Position numbers and translations under genes: made by a program. A stretch of DNA of 64,000 nucleotides from NCBI RefSeq assembly GCF_002902385.1, contig NZ_PPQH01000001.1, positions 1-64,000 of the forward strand. Reading direction: 5' to 3'. Each line of letters starts with the position of its first letter. Within the stretch, counting starts at the first letter, position 1. The notes under the pieces were generated by a model. That model was not told the origin of the DNA. It ran no database searches and was given only the letters and a program-made list of their open reading frames with translations. The stretch is from Staphylococcus intermedius NCTC 11048. GTDB taxonomy: Bacteria > Bacillota > Bacilli > Staphylococcales > Staphylococcaceae. Below are positions 56,696 through 64,000 of this stretch, one piece after another.

Positions 56696-56912
56696 AGGAA
56701 CGATTGATACATCAGAAATATGACCATTATTAACAAAATGTGGTATGACGTTATTCCGTACATTTCCACTAAATGATACGTGTCTATCCTTAGCGACTCA
56801 TTATATCCAATTTGTTTTTTATATAGATTTTTGAGTTTAAAAAAAGTATAATAGCTTAGTACGGGATTGAAAGCCCTTTCTATTTTTACTAACTCAAGGG
56901 GGGAGTGTAACA

Positions 56913-58124
56913 ATGTTAGAGCTTAACAGTATTACAACATTGTTTCTTGCCTGTCTATTATTAATTCTGGGGCAAGCTATTGTAAATAAAGTAGACATTT
57001 TTAATCGTCTTAGTATTCCATCACCTGTCATAGGTGGTCTCATATTTGCGATTATCTCTGCGATGTTAACTTCTACAGGGGTATTACACATCAAAATTGA
57101 TGGTAAATTTTTCCAAGACTTTTTTATGTTAGCCTTTTTCACCACAATTGGTTTGGGGGCATCATTTAAATTACTAAAACTCGGTGGTAAAGTGTTAATC
57201 GTCTATTGGATTCTTTGTGGTGTGTTAGCGACATTCCAAAACGTGATTGGTGTTTCTATGGCAAAAGTATTGAACATTGATCCGTTATTAGGTTTAACAG
57301 CCGGTGCGATGTCAATGGAAGGTGGACACGGGAATGCAGCTGCATATGGTCAAACGATTCAAAATTACGGCATTGATTCAGCTGTCACAGCCGCACTTGC
57401 AGCCGCAACGTTAGGTCTTGTCGCGGGTGGTCTCTTAGGCGGTCCAGTCGTACGTTACTTAATTAAAAAGCATGACTTAGCACCAAGCAATGCAGAATCA
57501 ATTCAAAAAGATTACTCCAATGTGGAAATCAACCGTCGTCTACATAAGCACTTTACTGTCAATGAAGTATTCTTTATTCAAGCGACAGTCATTTTGTTCT
57601 GTATGGGACTTGGCACATATTTAGGCCAATTATTCAGTGATTGGTCAGGCATCAATATTCCATTATATGTGGCTTCAATGTTTATCGCGGTGATTATTCG
57701 TAACATTTCAGAATTTGCAAATCTCAACTTAATTGATTTAAAATTGACAAACCAAATTGGCGATATTTCATTAAGTATTTTCTTATCTATTGCCTTGATG
57801 AGCATTAAATTGACAGAAGTATACAACTTAGCATTACCACTGATCATTATCGTAATTTGTCAAATTATTTTCGTCGCATTATTCTCAATCTTCATCGTCT
57901 TCCGTTTACTCGGCAAAAACTATGATGCAGCCGTGATGATTGGTGGTTTCATTGGACACGGACTCGGTGCGACACCGAATGCGATGGCCAATTTAGATGC
58001 GATTACGAAAAAGTTTGGTAATTCACCACGTGCATATTTGGTCGTTCCAATTGTCGGTGCTTTCTTAGTAGACTTATTGGGTGTACCGATTATTACGACA
58101 TTTATCAACATATTTAAACCATAA
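56913..58124 (+). CDS. gltS: Sodium/glutamate symporter
   Basis: This Na+-coupled glutamate importer (403 aa, ten to twelve helices) shows both GltS halves. The first has SIPSPVIGGLIFA, GLTAGAMSMEGGHGNAAAYG; the second has GGFIGHGLGATPNAMANLDAIT. GGGGGGAG precedes the ATG. A bidirectional terminator follows after 2 bp. It might supply or remove glutamate, the end product of histidine breakdown, but shares no operon with hut. Confidence 0.9.
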   Translation: MLELNSITTLFLACLLLILGQAIVNKVDIFNRLSIPSPVIGGLIFAIISAMLTSTGVLHIKIDGKFFQDFFMLAFFTTIGLGASFKLLKLGGKVLIVYWILCGVLATFQNVIGVSMAKVLNIDPLLGLTAGAMSMEGGHGNAAAYGQTIQNYGIDSAVTAALAAATLGLVAGGLLGGPVVRYLIKKHDLAPSNAESIQKDYSNVEINRRLHKHFTVNEVFFIQATVILFCMGLGTYLGQLFSDWSGINIPLYVASMFIAVIIRNISEFANLNLIDLKLTNQIGDISLSIFLSIALMSIKLTEVYNLALPLIIIVICQIIFVALFSIFIVFRLLGKNYDAAVMIGGFIGHGLGATPNAMANLDAITKKFGNSPRAYLVVPIVGAFLVDLLGVPIITTFINIFKP

Positions 58125-58154
58125 TAAAAAAGAGGTGCGCGCACCTCTTTTTTA
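58124..58154. terminator. Bidirectional terminator gltS / COG0523 gene
   Basis: AAAAAAGAGGTGC / GCACCTCTTTTTT is a perfect inverted repeat with no more than a 2-nt loop core (GCGC). Confidence 0.9.
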
Positions 58155-59360
58155 TTATGCTTCTTGACGGCGAATTTCCCAACCATACGGATCAGACAAC
58201 TGTGACCAGTCCGCATCAATTTCTTGACTATTTAAAAGACATGCATCTAATTCCTCAGTTATCGCTGCTTCATCCAAATCTATTCCGATAATGACGAGTT
58301 GTGTATGACGATCGCCATATTCAGGATCCCAATCTGCTCGTACGTCCGGTCTTTCTTGTAAAATAGCTGCACGTTCCGCTTTTGGCATACTGGCTACCCA
58401 AAAAGTGACAGGGTGAATATCGACAGCTGTTCCTGCTTGAGAAACGAGACACGCAACATCATTGTATTGTGCTAACCACGCAATCCCTTTCGCACGTACA
58501 ATCGATTCAGACATATTTTCCAGAAATGCATTGAAACGTTCTGCATGAAATGGCAAACGTCTGCGATATACGAATGATGAAATACCGTATTCTTCAGTTT
58601 CAGGTGTATGTGTGGCATGACCCCCGGCTTCTAGTTCTTGCAACCACCCTGCTGATTGACTCGCCGCTTCAAAATTAAAACGACCTGTCTCTAATACTTC
58701 ATCAATGCTGACTTCTGCATTTACTGTGCGGATCAATTTCGCAGTCGGTTGTAATTTTCTCAACATTGCTTCTAATCGATTCGCCTCTTCTTCACTGACT
58801 AAATCAATTTTATTTAATATGAGCACATCACAAAACTCGATTTGATCAATCAGCAAATCCGCAATCGTACGTTCGTCATCTTCACCCACCGCTTGATCAC
58901 GATCTAACAACATGTCTCCTGATTGATAATCTTTAATAAAACGATTTGCATCGACAACAGTTACCATCGTATCCAAGCGACAAATTTCAGTTAAATCAAT
59001 GCCTAGCGCTTCATCCACATATGAAAATGTTTGCGCGACAGGTACCGGTTCTGAAATCCCTGTTGATTCAATAACGATTTGGTCAATGCCGCCACGTTTG
59101 ACGATACGTTCAACCTCTTTTAATAAATCATCTCGCAATGTACAACAAATACATCCATTAGAAAGTTCGACTAATTTTTCATCTGTACGCGAAAGTCCCC
59201 CTCCTTCAGCGACAAGATCTTTATCAATATTAACTTCACTCATATCATTCACAATGACCGCAATTCTTCGACCCTCGCGATTGTTTAAAATATGATTAAG
59301 TAAAGTCGTTTTACCTGATCCTAAATACCCACTTAATACCGTTACTGGGATTTTCCCCAT
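58155..59360 (-). CDS. COG0523 GTPase, zinc-responsive metallochaperone type
   Basis: This 401-aa GTPase of the CobW/Zng family holds Walker [10 protein letters not shown] (residues 11-19), the metal-binding Cys-X-Cys-Cys at Cys70/72/73 (NGCICC), Walker B-type ESTG near 102, and NKIDLV near 173. The C-terminal CobW_C domain covers about 270-390. The Zur-type palindrome right upstream indicates induction in zinc starvation, as for YciC/ZagA in Bacillus. ATG follows GGAGG. Confidence 0.88.
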   Translation of the reverse strand: MGKIPVTVLSGYLGSGKTTLLNHILNNREGRRIAVIVNDMSEVNIDKDLVAEGGGLSRTDEKLVELSNGCICCTLRDDLLKEVERIVKRGGIDQIVIESTGISEPVPVAQTFSYVDEALGIDLTEICRLDTMVTVVDANRFIKDYQSGDMLLDRDQAVGEDDERTIADLLIDQIEFCDVLILNKIDLVSEEEANRLEAMLRKLQPTAKLIRTVNAEVSIDEVLETGRFNFEAASQSAGWLQELEAGGHATHTPETEEYGISSFVYRRRLPFHAERFNAFLENMSESIVRAKGIAWLAQYNDVACLVSQAGTAVDIHPVTFWVASMPKAERAAILQERPDVRADWDPEYGDRHTQLVIIGIDLDEAAITEELDACLLNSQEIDADWSQLSDPYGWEIRRQEA

Positions 59361-59384
59361 ATATAGCCCTCCTCATTTCGTTTC

Positions 59385-59405
59385 AAATCGTAATAATTAC
59401 GTTTT
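59385..59405. promoter_or_regulatory. Zur box
   Basis: The dyad AAATCGTAAT-A-ATTACGTTTT matches the Firmicute Zur consensus AAATCGTAATNATTACGATTT at all but one position. It lies 25 bp upstream of the COG0523 gene. Confidence 0.85.
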
Positions 59406-59534
59406 ACAGTATATAATAAATACTTCCAACTACGCAATGATAATTTGAAATGATTTTAAAAAGGCATCAGTATACAGTATTAAAAAGAACGAATGATGGC
59501 TTCCTTACACACCTTCATTCGTTCCCTTAGAAAA

Positions 59535-60566
59535 TTATAATTGACGTTGTTGTATCCAGTTTTTCAAATATGGATCAAACACAATGGCTGACTGACGTAA
59601 TTCTGTTATATTTTTAGCATTCAATAAGGTCATAATATATGCCATTTGCATTTTAAAATCTTCTACATATGCAATCGCGGCTTCCACACCCTCTTCATGG
59701 AGTAACTTTAAAATCGGTCGTGACATGCCAACTGCCTCAGCACCTAAACGTAATGCTTTGATTGCATCTAGCGGATGACGGATGCCTCCACTTGCCAGTA
59801 CGTGTATACGACTACTCAAATTGCGCGCTTCTAATAATGAAATCACTGTTGACTGACCCCAGTTTTTCAAATAATCCATGTCTTTCAAATGGCGCCGTTC
59901 ATTTTCTATTGAAATAAAGTTTGTCCCCCCATGACCACTAATATCCACATATGCCACACCTACATCGATGAGTTGTTGAATTGTGTCATAGCTCATTCCA
60001 AAGCCCACTTCTTTAACAATGACAGGCACCTCGACGCCTTTAACTATTTCACTGATTCGTGTTAACCAATGCTTGAATTGTCGGTTCCCCTCTGGCATTA
60101 CAAGTTCTTGCGGCGCATTTACATGTATTTGTAACGCGTTGGCTTGAATCATCTCAATGGCTGCTTGCGCCTCGTCCAACGTCACATCTGCACTCACATT
60201 CGCCCAAATTTGACCCTCTGGATATTGTTCACGAGCCACTGTATAAGAATGACGTACAGCTGGATTTTTTAACGCAGCATGCATACTTCCTACTGCCATT
60301 GGAATTTGTGTAGCTTTTGCGACTTGAGCTAATTGTTCATTCGTTTTTGCTGTCCATTCAGAGCCACCCGTCATCGCATTAATATAAAGGACGTGGGACA
60401 TTTGGAGCGCATTAAAGTTCGGCAATAATGTCACCTCATCAACATCCATCTCCGGTATCGCATGATGAACAAATTGAATTCGATCAAAATCTGACTGGAG
60501 CGTATCGTTTTGCGCAAGTGCTAATCGCACATGTTCGTCTTTTCTTTGTTCTCTTTTATTCGTCAT
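59535..60566 (-). CDS. fni: Type 2 isopentenyl-diphosphate delta-isomerase
   Basis: This FMN- and NADPH-dependent enzyme (343 aa) converts isopentenyl to dimethylallyl diphosphate in the mevalonate-derived isoprenoid route. MTGGSEWTAKTN near 65, VPVIVKEVGFGMS near 180, GHGGTNFISIENERR and ASGGIRHPLDAIKALRLGAEAVG give the FMN-binding barrel. The gene is minus strand and lies 174 bp upstream of the COG0523 gene. Position matches S. aureus as I recall. Confidence 0.92.
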   Translation of the reverse strand: MTNKREQRKDEHVRLALAQNDTLQSDFDRIQFVHHAIPEMDVDEVTLLPNFNALQMSHVLYINAMTGGSEWTAKTNEQLAQVAKATQIPMAVGSMHAALKNPAVRHSYTVAREQYPEGQIWANVSADVTLDEAQAAIEMIQANALQIHVNAPQELVMPEGNRQFKHWLTRISEIVKGVEVPVIVKEVGFGMSYDTIQQLIDVGVAYVDISGHGGTNFISIENERRHLKDMDYLKNWGQSTVISLLEARNLSSRIHVLASGGIRHPLDAIKALRLGAEAVGMSRPILKLLHEEGVEAAIAYVEDFKMQMAYIMTLLNAKNITELRQSAIVFDPYLKNWIQQRQL

Positions 60567-60745
60567 TACCTTTAAAACCCCTCATCATTGGTTAATTAAT
60601 TTGACTATATCACATTCACTGTAGACATAAAGCATTTTGTTATATTCATTCTACTTTAAAGGATGAAATGTGCTAATTTACACTATTTCATCTCTTCAAC
60701 TTTTTGCGGTATACTTATGAACAAATAAAGTAAAGAGGTGTACCT

Positions 60746-61222
60746 ATGTTAAATTACCCATTTTACGATAAATATCGCGTAGAAAATAACTGGATTGATC
60801 GGAATGGTCATATGAACGATGCCATTTATGCAAGACTTTTCAGTTTAGCCATTGATCATTTTCATGACGCCATTGGTTTAACGACAGAAGAACGCGAACG
60901 TCGTGCTTACACTGTATTCACTTTAGAAACACATATTACATATCTTAAAGAACTGAAACGACATGCCCCATTTCAAATTAAAGTCCAAATTTATGATTAT
61001 GATGTCAAACGCACACATTTCTTTTTAGAGTTGATCCATCAAGAAACAGAAAGCGTCATGGCCACTGCAGAAACGATGATGATGGGCATGGATCGAAAAA
61101 CAGGACGCCCGGCAGCTTTCCCTGATGATATTTATCACGCGATCCAGCATTATGCCAACTCACAAGGGACCATAAACTGGCCTAAACAATTAGGACATCG
61201 CATTGGTATTCCTCGCTCATAA
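60746..61222 (+). CDS. Acyl-CoA thioesterase (hot-dog fold)
   Basis: This 158-aa protein has a 4HBT hot-dog domain: NWIDRNGHMNDAIYARLFSLAIDHF with a likely catalytic Asp/Asn pair near residues 20-30, then a TLETHITYLKEL strand. It should hydrolyse acyl-CoA or a related thioester; substrate unknown. AGAGGTG precedes the ATG; a bidirectional terminator follows. Confidence 0.82.
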   Translation: MLNYPFYDKYRVENNWIDRNGHMNDAIYARLFSLAIDHFHDAIGLTTEERERRAYTVFTLETHITYLKELKRHAPFQIKVQIYDYDVKRTHFFLELIHQETESVMATAETMMMGMDRKTGRPAAFPDDIYHAIQHYANSQGTINWPKQLGHRIGIPRS

Positions 61223-61225
61223 ATC

Positions 61226-61264
61226 CAAAAAACACTACAAGTCATCACAACTTGTAGTGTTTTA
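61226..61264. terminator. Bidirectional terminator
   Basis: AAAACACTACAAGT / ACTTGTAGTGTTTT is a perfect inverted repeat with a 7-nt loop between the thioesterase gene and the convergent PTS IIC-like gene. Confidence 0.9.
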
Positions 61265-61277
61265 TCATGTTATTCAA

Positions 61278-62309
61278 TTATGCGTCTGTTGCGCCACGTT
61301 TAATCATGTCTGCTTTAGTGACAATTGGATATTTTTTAAAGACCACAGAGCCGATATAGCCCCAAATGAGTCCTATCACACCCATAATGACACCATACAC
61401 GACGACAGAGACCCAAGAGTTAAAACCAAACATCACGATAAATCCAGCAATCGGTGTCGCTGTACCTGTCGCATCATTGACCAATCCAGAAAGTGCAATG
61501 ACAAGACCTGCTGTCGCACCACCGAAAAAGTTCGTAATATAAATTGGAATTGGATTGGCCGAAACAATATCTGCTTGTGATAACGGTTCAATACTGACTG
61601 AAATGGTCGCTTTACGGTCACCTAATTTTAATCGATGGAAAAGTGTACCGTTCATAAATGCAGAACTGAATGCCGCCATTGCACCAATAGCCATCGGAAC
61701 GCCTGTTAAACCGAGTAATGCCGTCAATGCCATTGAACTGAGTGGTGCGGTACCGACAACTGTAATGATACCGCCTAAAATAATTCCCATAATGATTGGG
61801 CTTGCATCTGTCGAACTTTGAATAATGTCACCAATTCTAACAAGTGTATTATTGACAACAGGTGTTAATGCAACCGCAATCGCTCTCGATAAAGGCGCAA
61901 CGATGAGCACAGCTACAATAAGATCCACACCGTCTGGCACATATTTCTCAGTATATTTCATCAAATAACCAATGAGGTAACCCGCGAAAAATCCTGGTAA
62001 TAAATCCATACCTCCACAGGCTGCCGCAATGACTAATGCATAAACGGGAGATACGCCAATGGCTAAAGCCGTCAGACCCGCTGCGGCAACACCACCTAAA
62101 TCACCCGCTGCAGCACCCACTTGCTCTAAAAAGTCATTGTGAAATACACGACCACCGACATATTTATTAAAAGCTTCAACTAAAAATGTCGCAATGGCTG
62201 CATTCGCAAGTGCCCCCATCGCTCGCATACCATTAGGTGCCTTATATGTAAATAGTGTAAAAATAACGAGTACTAAAACTAAAAATGCTGTACCGATGAG
62301 TAAATCCAT
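61278..62309 (-). CDS. PTS IIC-like membrane protein
   Basis: This polytopic protein (343 aa, about ten helices) belongs to the group annotated PTS sugar transporter subunit IIC (EIIC_2). It starts with MDLLIGTAFLVLVLVIFTLFTYKAPNGMRAMGALANAAIATF-like segments. It is alone, with no IIA or IIB gene in reach, so phosphotransfer function is doubtful; the sugar is unknown. GGGGGGC provides the ribosome site before the ATG. Confidence 0.72.
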   Translation of the reverse strand: MDLLIGTAFLVLVLVIFTLFTYKAPNGMRAMGALANAAIATFLVEAFNKYVGGRVFHNDFLEQVGAAAGDLGGVAAAGLTALAIGVSPVYALVIAAACGGMDLLPGFFAGYLIGYLMKYTEKYVPDGVDLIVAVLIVAPLSRAIAVALTPVVNNTLVRIGDIIQSSTDASPIIMGIILGGIITVVGTAPLSSMALTALLGLTGVPMAIGAMAAFSSAFMNGTLFHRLKLGDRKATISVSIEPLSQADIVSANPIPIYITNFFGGATAGLVIALSGLVNDATGTATPIAGFIVMFGFNSWVSVVVYGVIMGVIGLIWGYIGSVVFKKYPIVTKADMIKRGATDA

Positions 62310-62644
62310 AATGCCCCCCTCTTGTTATTCGAAAAAGGCGTCTTGCTCATGTTTTCAATTTCTGAATAACTGTGTAATTTTTATAGTTTATTTTTTCATG
62401 TATTTCATTTTACTAAAAATTTTTGTTTTTTGCACGCCGCTTATCATTACACATAGGAAAAGCCGGGAAACACCATTGCTCCCCAGCCCTGTCAAATATA
62501 TTCTTTTTCCCGCTCAACAATCCCCGTTCAGAAAGTAAAAATGAATCATCACTTTTCATTTTGATAATGGCTACTGTTTATCTCAGCAGCTGTCTGGGAA
62601 TAGGACATGAAAATTTTTGATGCTATGGATACAGTATTTTGTTT

Positions 62645-62848
62645 AACTTGCCCTTTCGCTATGATTTGTAGCTTTAGATTGCCTTCAAGGCTTCGCGTTC
62701 CTAGGAGCTGGTCCTTCAACTAACTAACGCTTGATTAAACTGTTACATTTGTTGAGGCGTTAGTGGATTTTCCGGACCAGCTTGATACCTCAGGAGTCTC
62801 AGCCTTCTGAACAATCTTACTCCAAATACAGGTGAAAAAGGGCAAGTT
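62645..62848 (-). repeat. Structured repeat element with divergent stems, 204 nt
   Basis: Outer arm AACTTGCCCTTT (62645-62656) is exactly complementary to AAAGGGCAAGTT (62837-62848). Inside are GATTGC / CAATC, AGGCT / AGCCT, the box GTTCCTAGGAG and CTCAGGAGTC, then AGCTGGTCC / GGACCAGCT and CTAACGC / GCGTTAG. The last two stems replace the family sequences GCC / GGC and AATTTGGC / GCCAAATT. Pairing is kept even though sequence is not. Confidence 0.85.
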
Positions 62849-62929
62849 TATGAAACGAAGACAACCCATAGCATCCAATTTTTAAGTCCATGTCATCCTC
62901 ATTTTTCTATGATGCTATCGTTAACAATG

Positions 62930-63139
62930 AATATAAGTTCGTCAATTGACATGGGCTAGGACAAATCAATGTTCCAACCCCTAGTCAGCCTTGCGGGGGC
63001 AATACAACGAACTCTTTGTTGCACATGAGATTTCTGTATTGCTCCCGAAAATCCAATTTGGCTTCGATCAAGTGTACACTTTAATCAAGCCAAATTGAGT
63101 TGAGGCAAGTCCCCTGGGAACGCGAGCTCATATTCTAAC
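62930..63139 (+). repeat. Structured repeat element with extra nested hairpin
   Basis: This copy shares the nested hairpin of the 10.6-kb composite: GGGGGCAATAC / GTATTGCTCCC, versus GGGGGCAGTAC / GTACTGCTCCC there. A G-C pair became A-T on both sides. The core AATTTGGCTT / AAGCCAAATT and right box CCCCTGGGAACGCGAG follow. Outer arms around 62930 and 63139 pair imperfectly. Confidence 0.8.
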
Positions 63140-63205
63140 TATCACTAACAAAAGATTCCTCAAAAACAAGTGATACGGTTTAAATATCAACAGTGCTATT
63201 TTTAT

Positions 63206-63347
63206 GATTGCAAAAACCGTGTAAGACTCCTGAGGGATCAGCTGAACCGGAAAATCCAATTCGGCTTCCACCAAGTGGAAACTTTAATCAATCCGAATTG
63301 AGTTAGAGGTTCAGCCCCTAGGAAAGCGTCGCACGGTTTAAGCAATC
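63206..63347 (+). repeat. Structured repeat element
   Basis: Outer arms GATTGC-AA-AAACCGTG and CACGGTTT-AA-GCAATC pair over 14 positions with A-A mismatches. The inner variable stem is GCTGAACC / GGTTCAGC, unlike other copies, and the core is AATTCGGC / CCGAATT. Confidence 0.85.
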
Positions 63348-63429
63348 TATATATCAATACTAATCTATCTAAAACTCTCACTCAAAAAGATTCGTATAAA
63401 ATGATTGATGTGAGTGATTTTGTAGGTTG

Positions 63430-63577
63430 AAAAATTACAGAACTGTCCGAGACTCCCGTGGGATCAGACGTAGCCGAAAATCCAATTTGGCTTCTATCAA
63501 GTGTACACTTTAATCAAGCCAAATTTAGTTGAGGCAAGTCCCCTGGGAACGCGAGGGCATGTTCAGTAATTTAAAAA
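63430..63577 (+). repeat. Structured repeat element next to the right-edge gene
   Basis: GAGACTCCCGTGGG and CCCCTGGGAACGCGAG boxes enclose GAC-GCC / GGC-GTC and AATTTGGCTT / AAGCCAAATT. The outer arms (AAAATTAC-GAAC and GTTC-GTAATTT) are complementary. It ends 11 bp after the alpha/beta hydrolase stop codon. Confidence 0.8.
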
Positions 63578-63587
63578 TTGCATTCAA

Positions 63588-64000
63588 TCACAAATCAATT
63601 GTTTTTCGAATCTGCTTCAACACTTTCCTCGACTCAGCAATGGGATACAACGGAAATGCTGTGACCATATCACGGTATTCATAAAAATGAATCGGTTGTT
63701 GTTCCGCTTCAAAATAATCCGCTAACTTTCTCATATCAGGATAAAAGACCTCACAAGTCCCTCCAAACATGTACACAGGTGGCAAACCTCTCACAGGTCC
63801 ATACATCGGTGAAATACGTGGATTTTTCCGTTCAAGATCATCTGCCCACACTTTGGCAATCGATTGTAAACTAAAAATATTTTGGATAGGATCTTTTTTC
63901 TGCACTTGTTCAGTGATTTCCTGATTGGATAATGAAATATCTAACCATGGTGAAATGAGATAGAGTTTTCCAGGAAGTGGTAATTCCTCTTGTTGCATTA
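63588..64000 (-). CDS. Alpha/beta hydrolase (HSL-type esterase/lipase), C-terminal part
   Basis: The gene enters from the right edge and only its last about 137 codons are here; the Met at 63998 need not be the start. KLYLISPWLDISLSN and ISPMYGPVRGLPPVYMFGGTCEVFYPDMRKLADYFE contain the HSL-family region with the catalytic Asp. In other members the final His lies in a D-x-x-H-x-F-P-like segment; here it reads RDMVTAFPLYPIAES, with Val-Thr where His is expected. So the catalytic His may be lost. Confidence 0.7.
   Translation of the reverse strand, partial: MQQEELPLPGKLYLISPWLDISLSNQEITEQVQKKDPIQNIFSLQSIAKVWADDLERKNPRISPMYGPVRGLPPVYMFGGTCEVFYPDMRKLADYFEAEQQPIHFYEYRDMVTAFPLYPIAESRKVLKQIRKTIDL

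Larger units (their letters stand above)
62310..63587. other. Gene-free region packed with structured repeats
   Basis: These 1,278 bp contain no convincing gene. Four members of the structured repeat family lie head to tail at 62645-62848, 62930-63139, 63206-63347 and 63430-63577; the first differs in orientation. Left of these, 62310-62640 shows only AT-rich sequence with no clear feature. Confidence 0.75.

Noticed and set aside
62194-62538. 114-codon plus-strand frame over the start of the PTS IIC-like gene
   Set aside because: It is antisense to a well-supported gene for half its length and lacks a ribosome site.

Overview
The window is a chromosomal stretch of a low-GC Gram-positive bacterium, almost certainly a Staphylococcus. 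The evidence is two SsaA-type CHAP secretory proteins, a SagA-like glucosaminidase, an LcpC-like LCP protein, a LyrA/SpdC-like membrane protein, a staphylococcal RsaI-like small RNA and a split hut cluster, in an order close to what I recall of the S. aureus ssaA-hut-rpiA-fni segment. Extra genes and an unfamiliar family of intergenic repeats suggest an animal-associated species such as the S. intermedius/pseudintermedius group. The species call is inference. I see no phage, insertion sequence, CRISPR array, rRNA or tRNA.

Layout. 1-11 kb: cell-wall genes (two CHAP proteins, each with a perfect WalR-type box, and sagA), an opine-dehydrogenase-like gene with an NhaC antiporter, a paired SMR efflux system, a 2-hydroxyacid dehydrogenase and an FAD monooxygenase. 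11-19 kb: formate dehydrogenase with its DUF1641 partner, pcp with DUF979 and DUF969 (the last carrying an in-frame stop), lcpC and an inositol-phosphatase-like gene. 19.1-19.3 kb: an RsaI-like RNA on the minus strand with a cre box over its promoter. 19-29 kb: regulators, a CPBP protein, an amino-acid permease, and a formate/nitrite-type channel with cre and Rex/CRP-type operators, followed by small membrane proteins, a HAD phosphatase, a ring-cleavage-type dioxygenase and a BASS transporter. 29-34 kb: NhaC, M20 amidohydrolase and SulP, then a seven-copy 101-bp tandem repeat.

34-43 kb: histidine utilisation, with yjiH-hutU-hutI facing a LysR regulator; hutG lies apart beyond spdC. Then rpiA, a MOSC protein, galM, a frameshifted ynfA, an Na+-efflux-type ABC exporter, YfcC and DUF805 proteins, a 3-methyladenine glycosylase, a third NhaC, a PadR-HAAS-DUF4097 operon, a free-standing GH2-like N-terminal module facing an AraC regulator, gltS, a Zur-box-controlled COG0523 GTPase, fni, a thioesterase, a PTS IIC-like membrane protein and, at the right edge, a partial alpha/beta hydrolase.

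The most unusual content is non-coding. At least seven long intergenic inverted-repeat elements (10.6, 33.6, 40.1, 51.1, 62.7, 63.0, 63.2 and 63.5 kb) share an architecture (outer GATTGC/GCAATC arms, a variable stem, a CTCC-type box, a second variable stem and a conserved core). Their stems differ in sequence between copies but stay complementary, which is compensatory change. Three genes show possible decay: DUF969, ynfA and the membrane gene at 1.5-2.0 kb.
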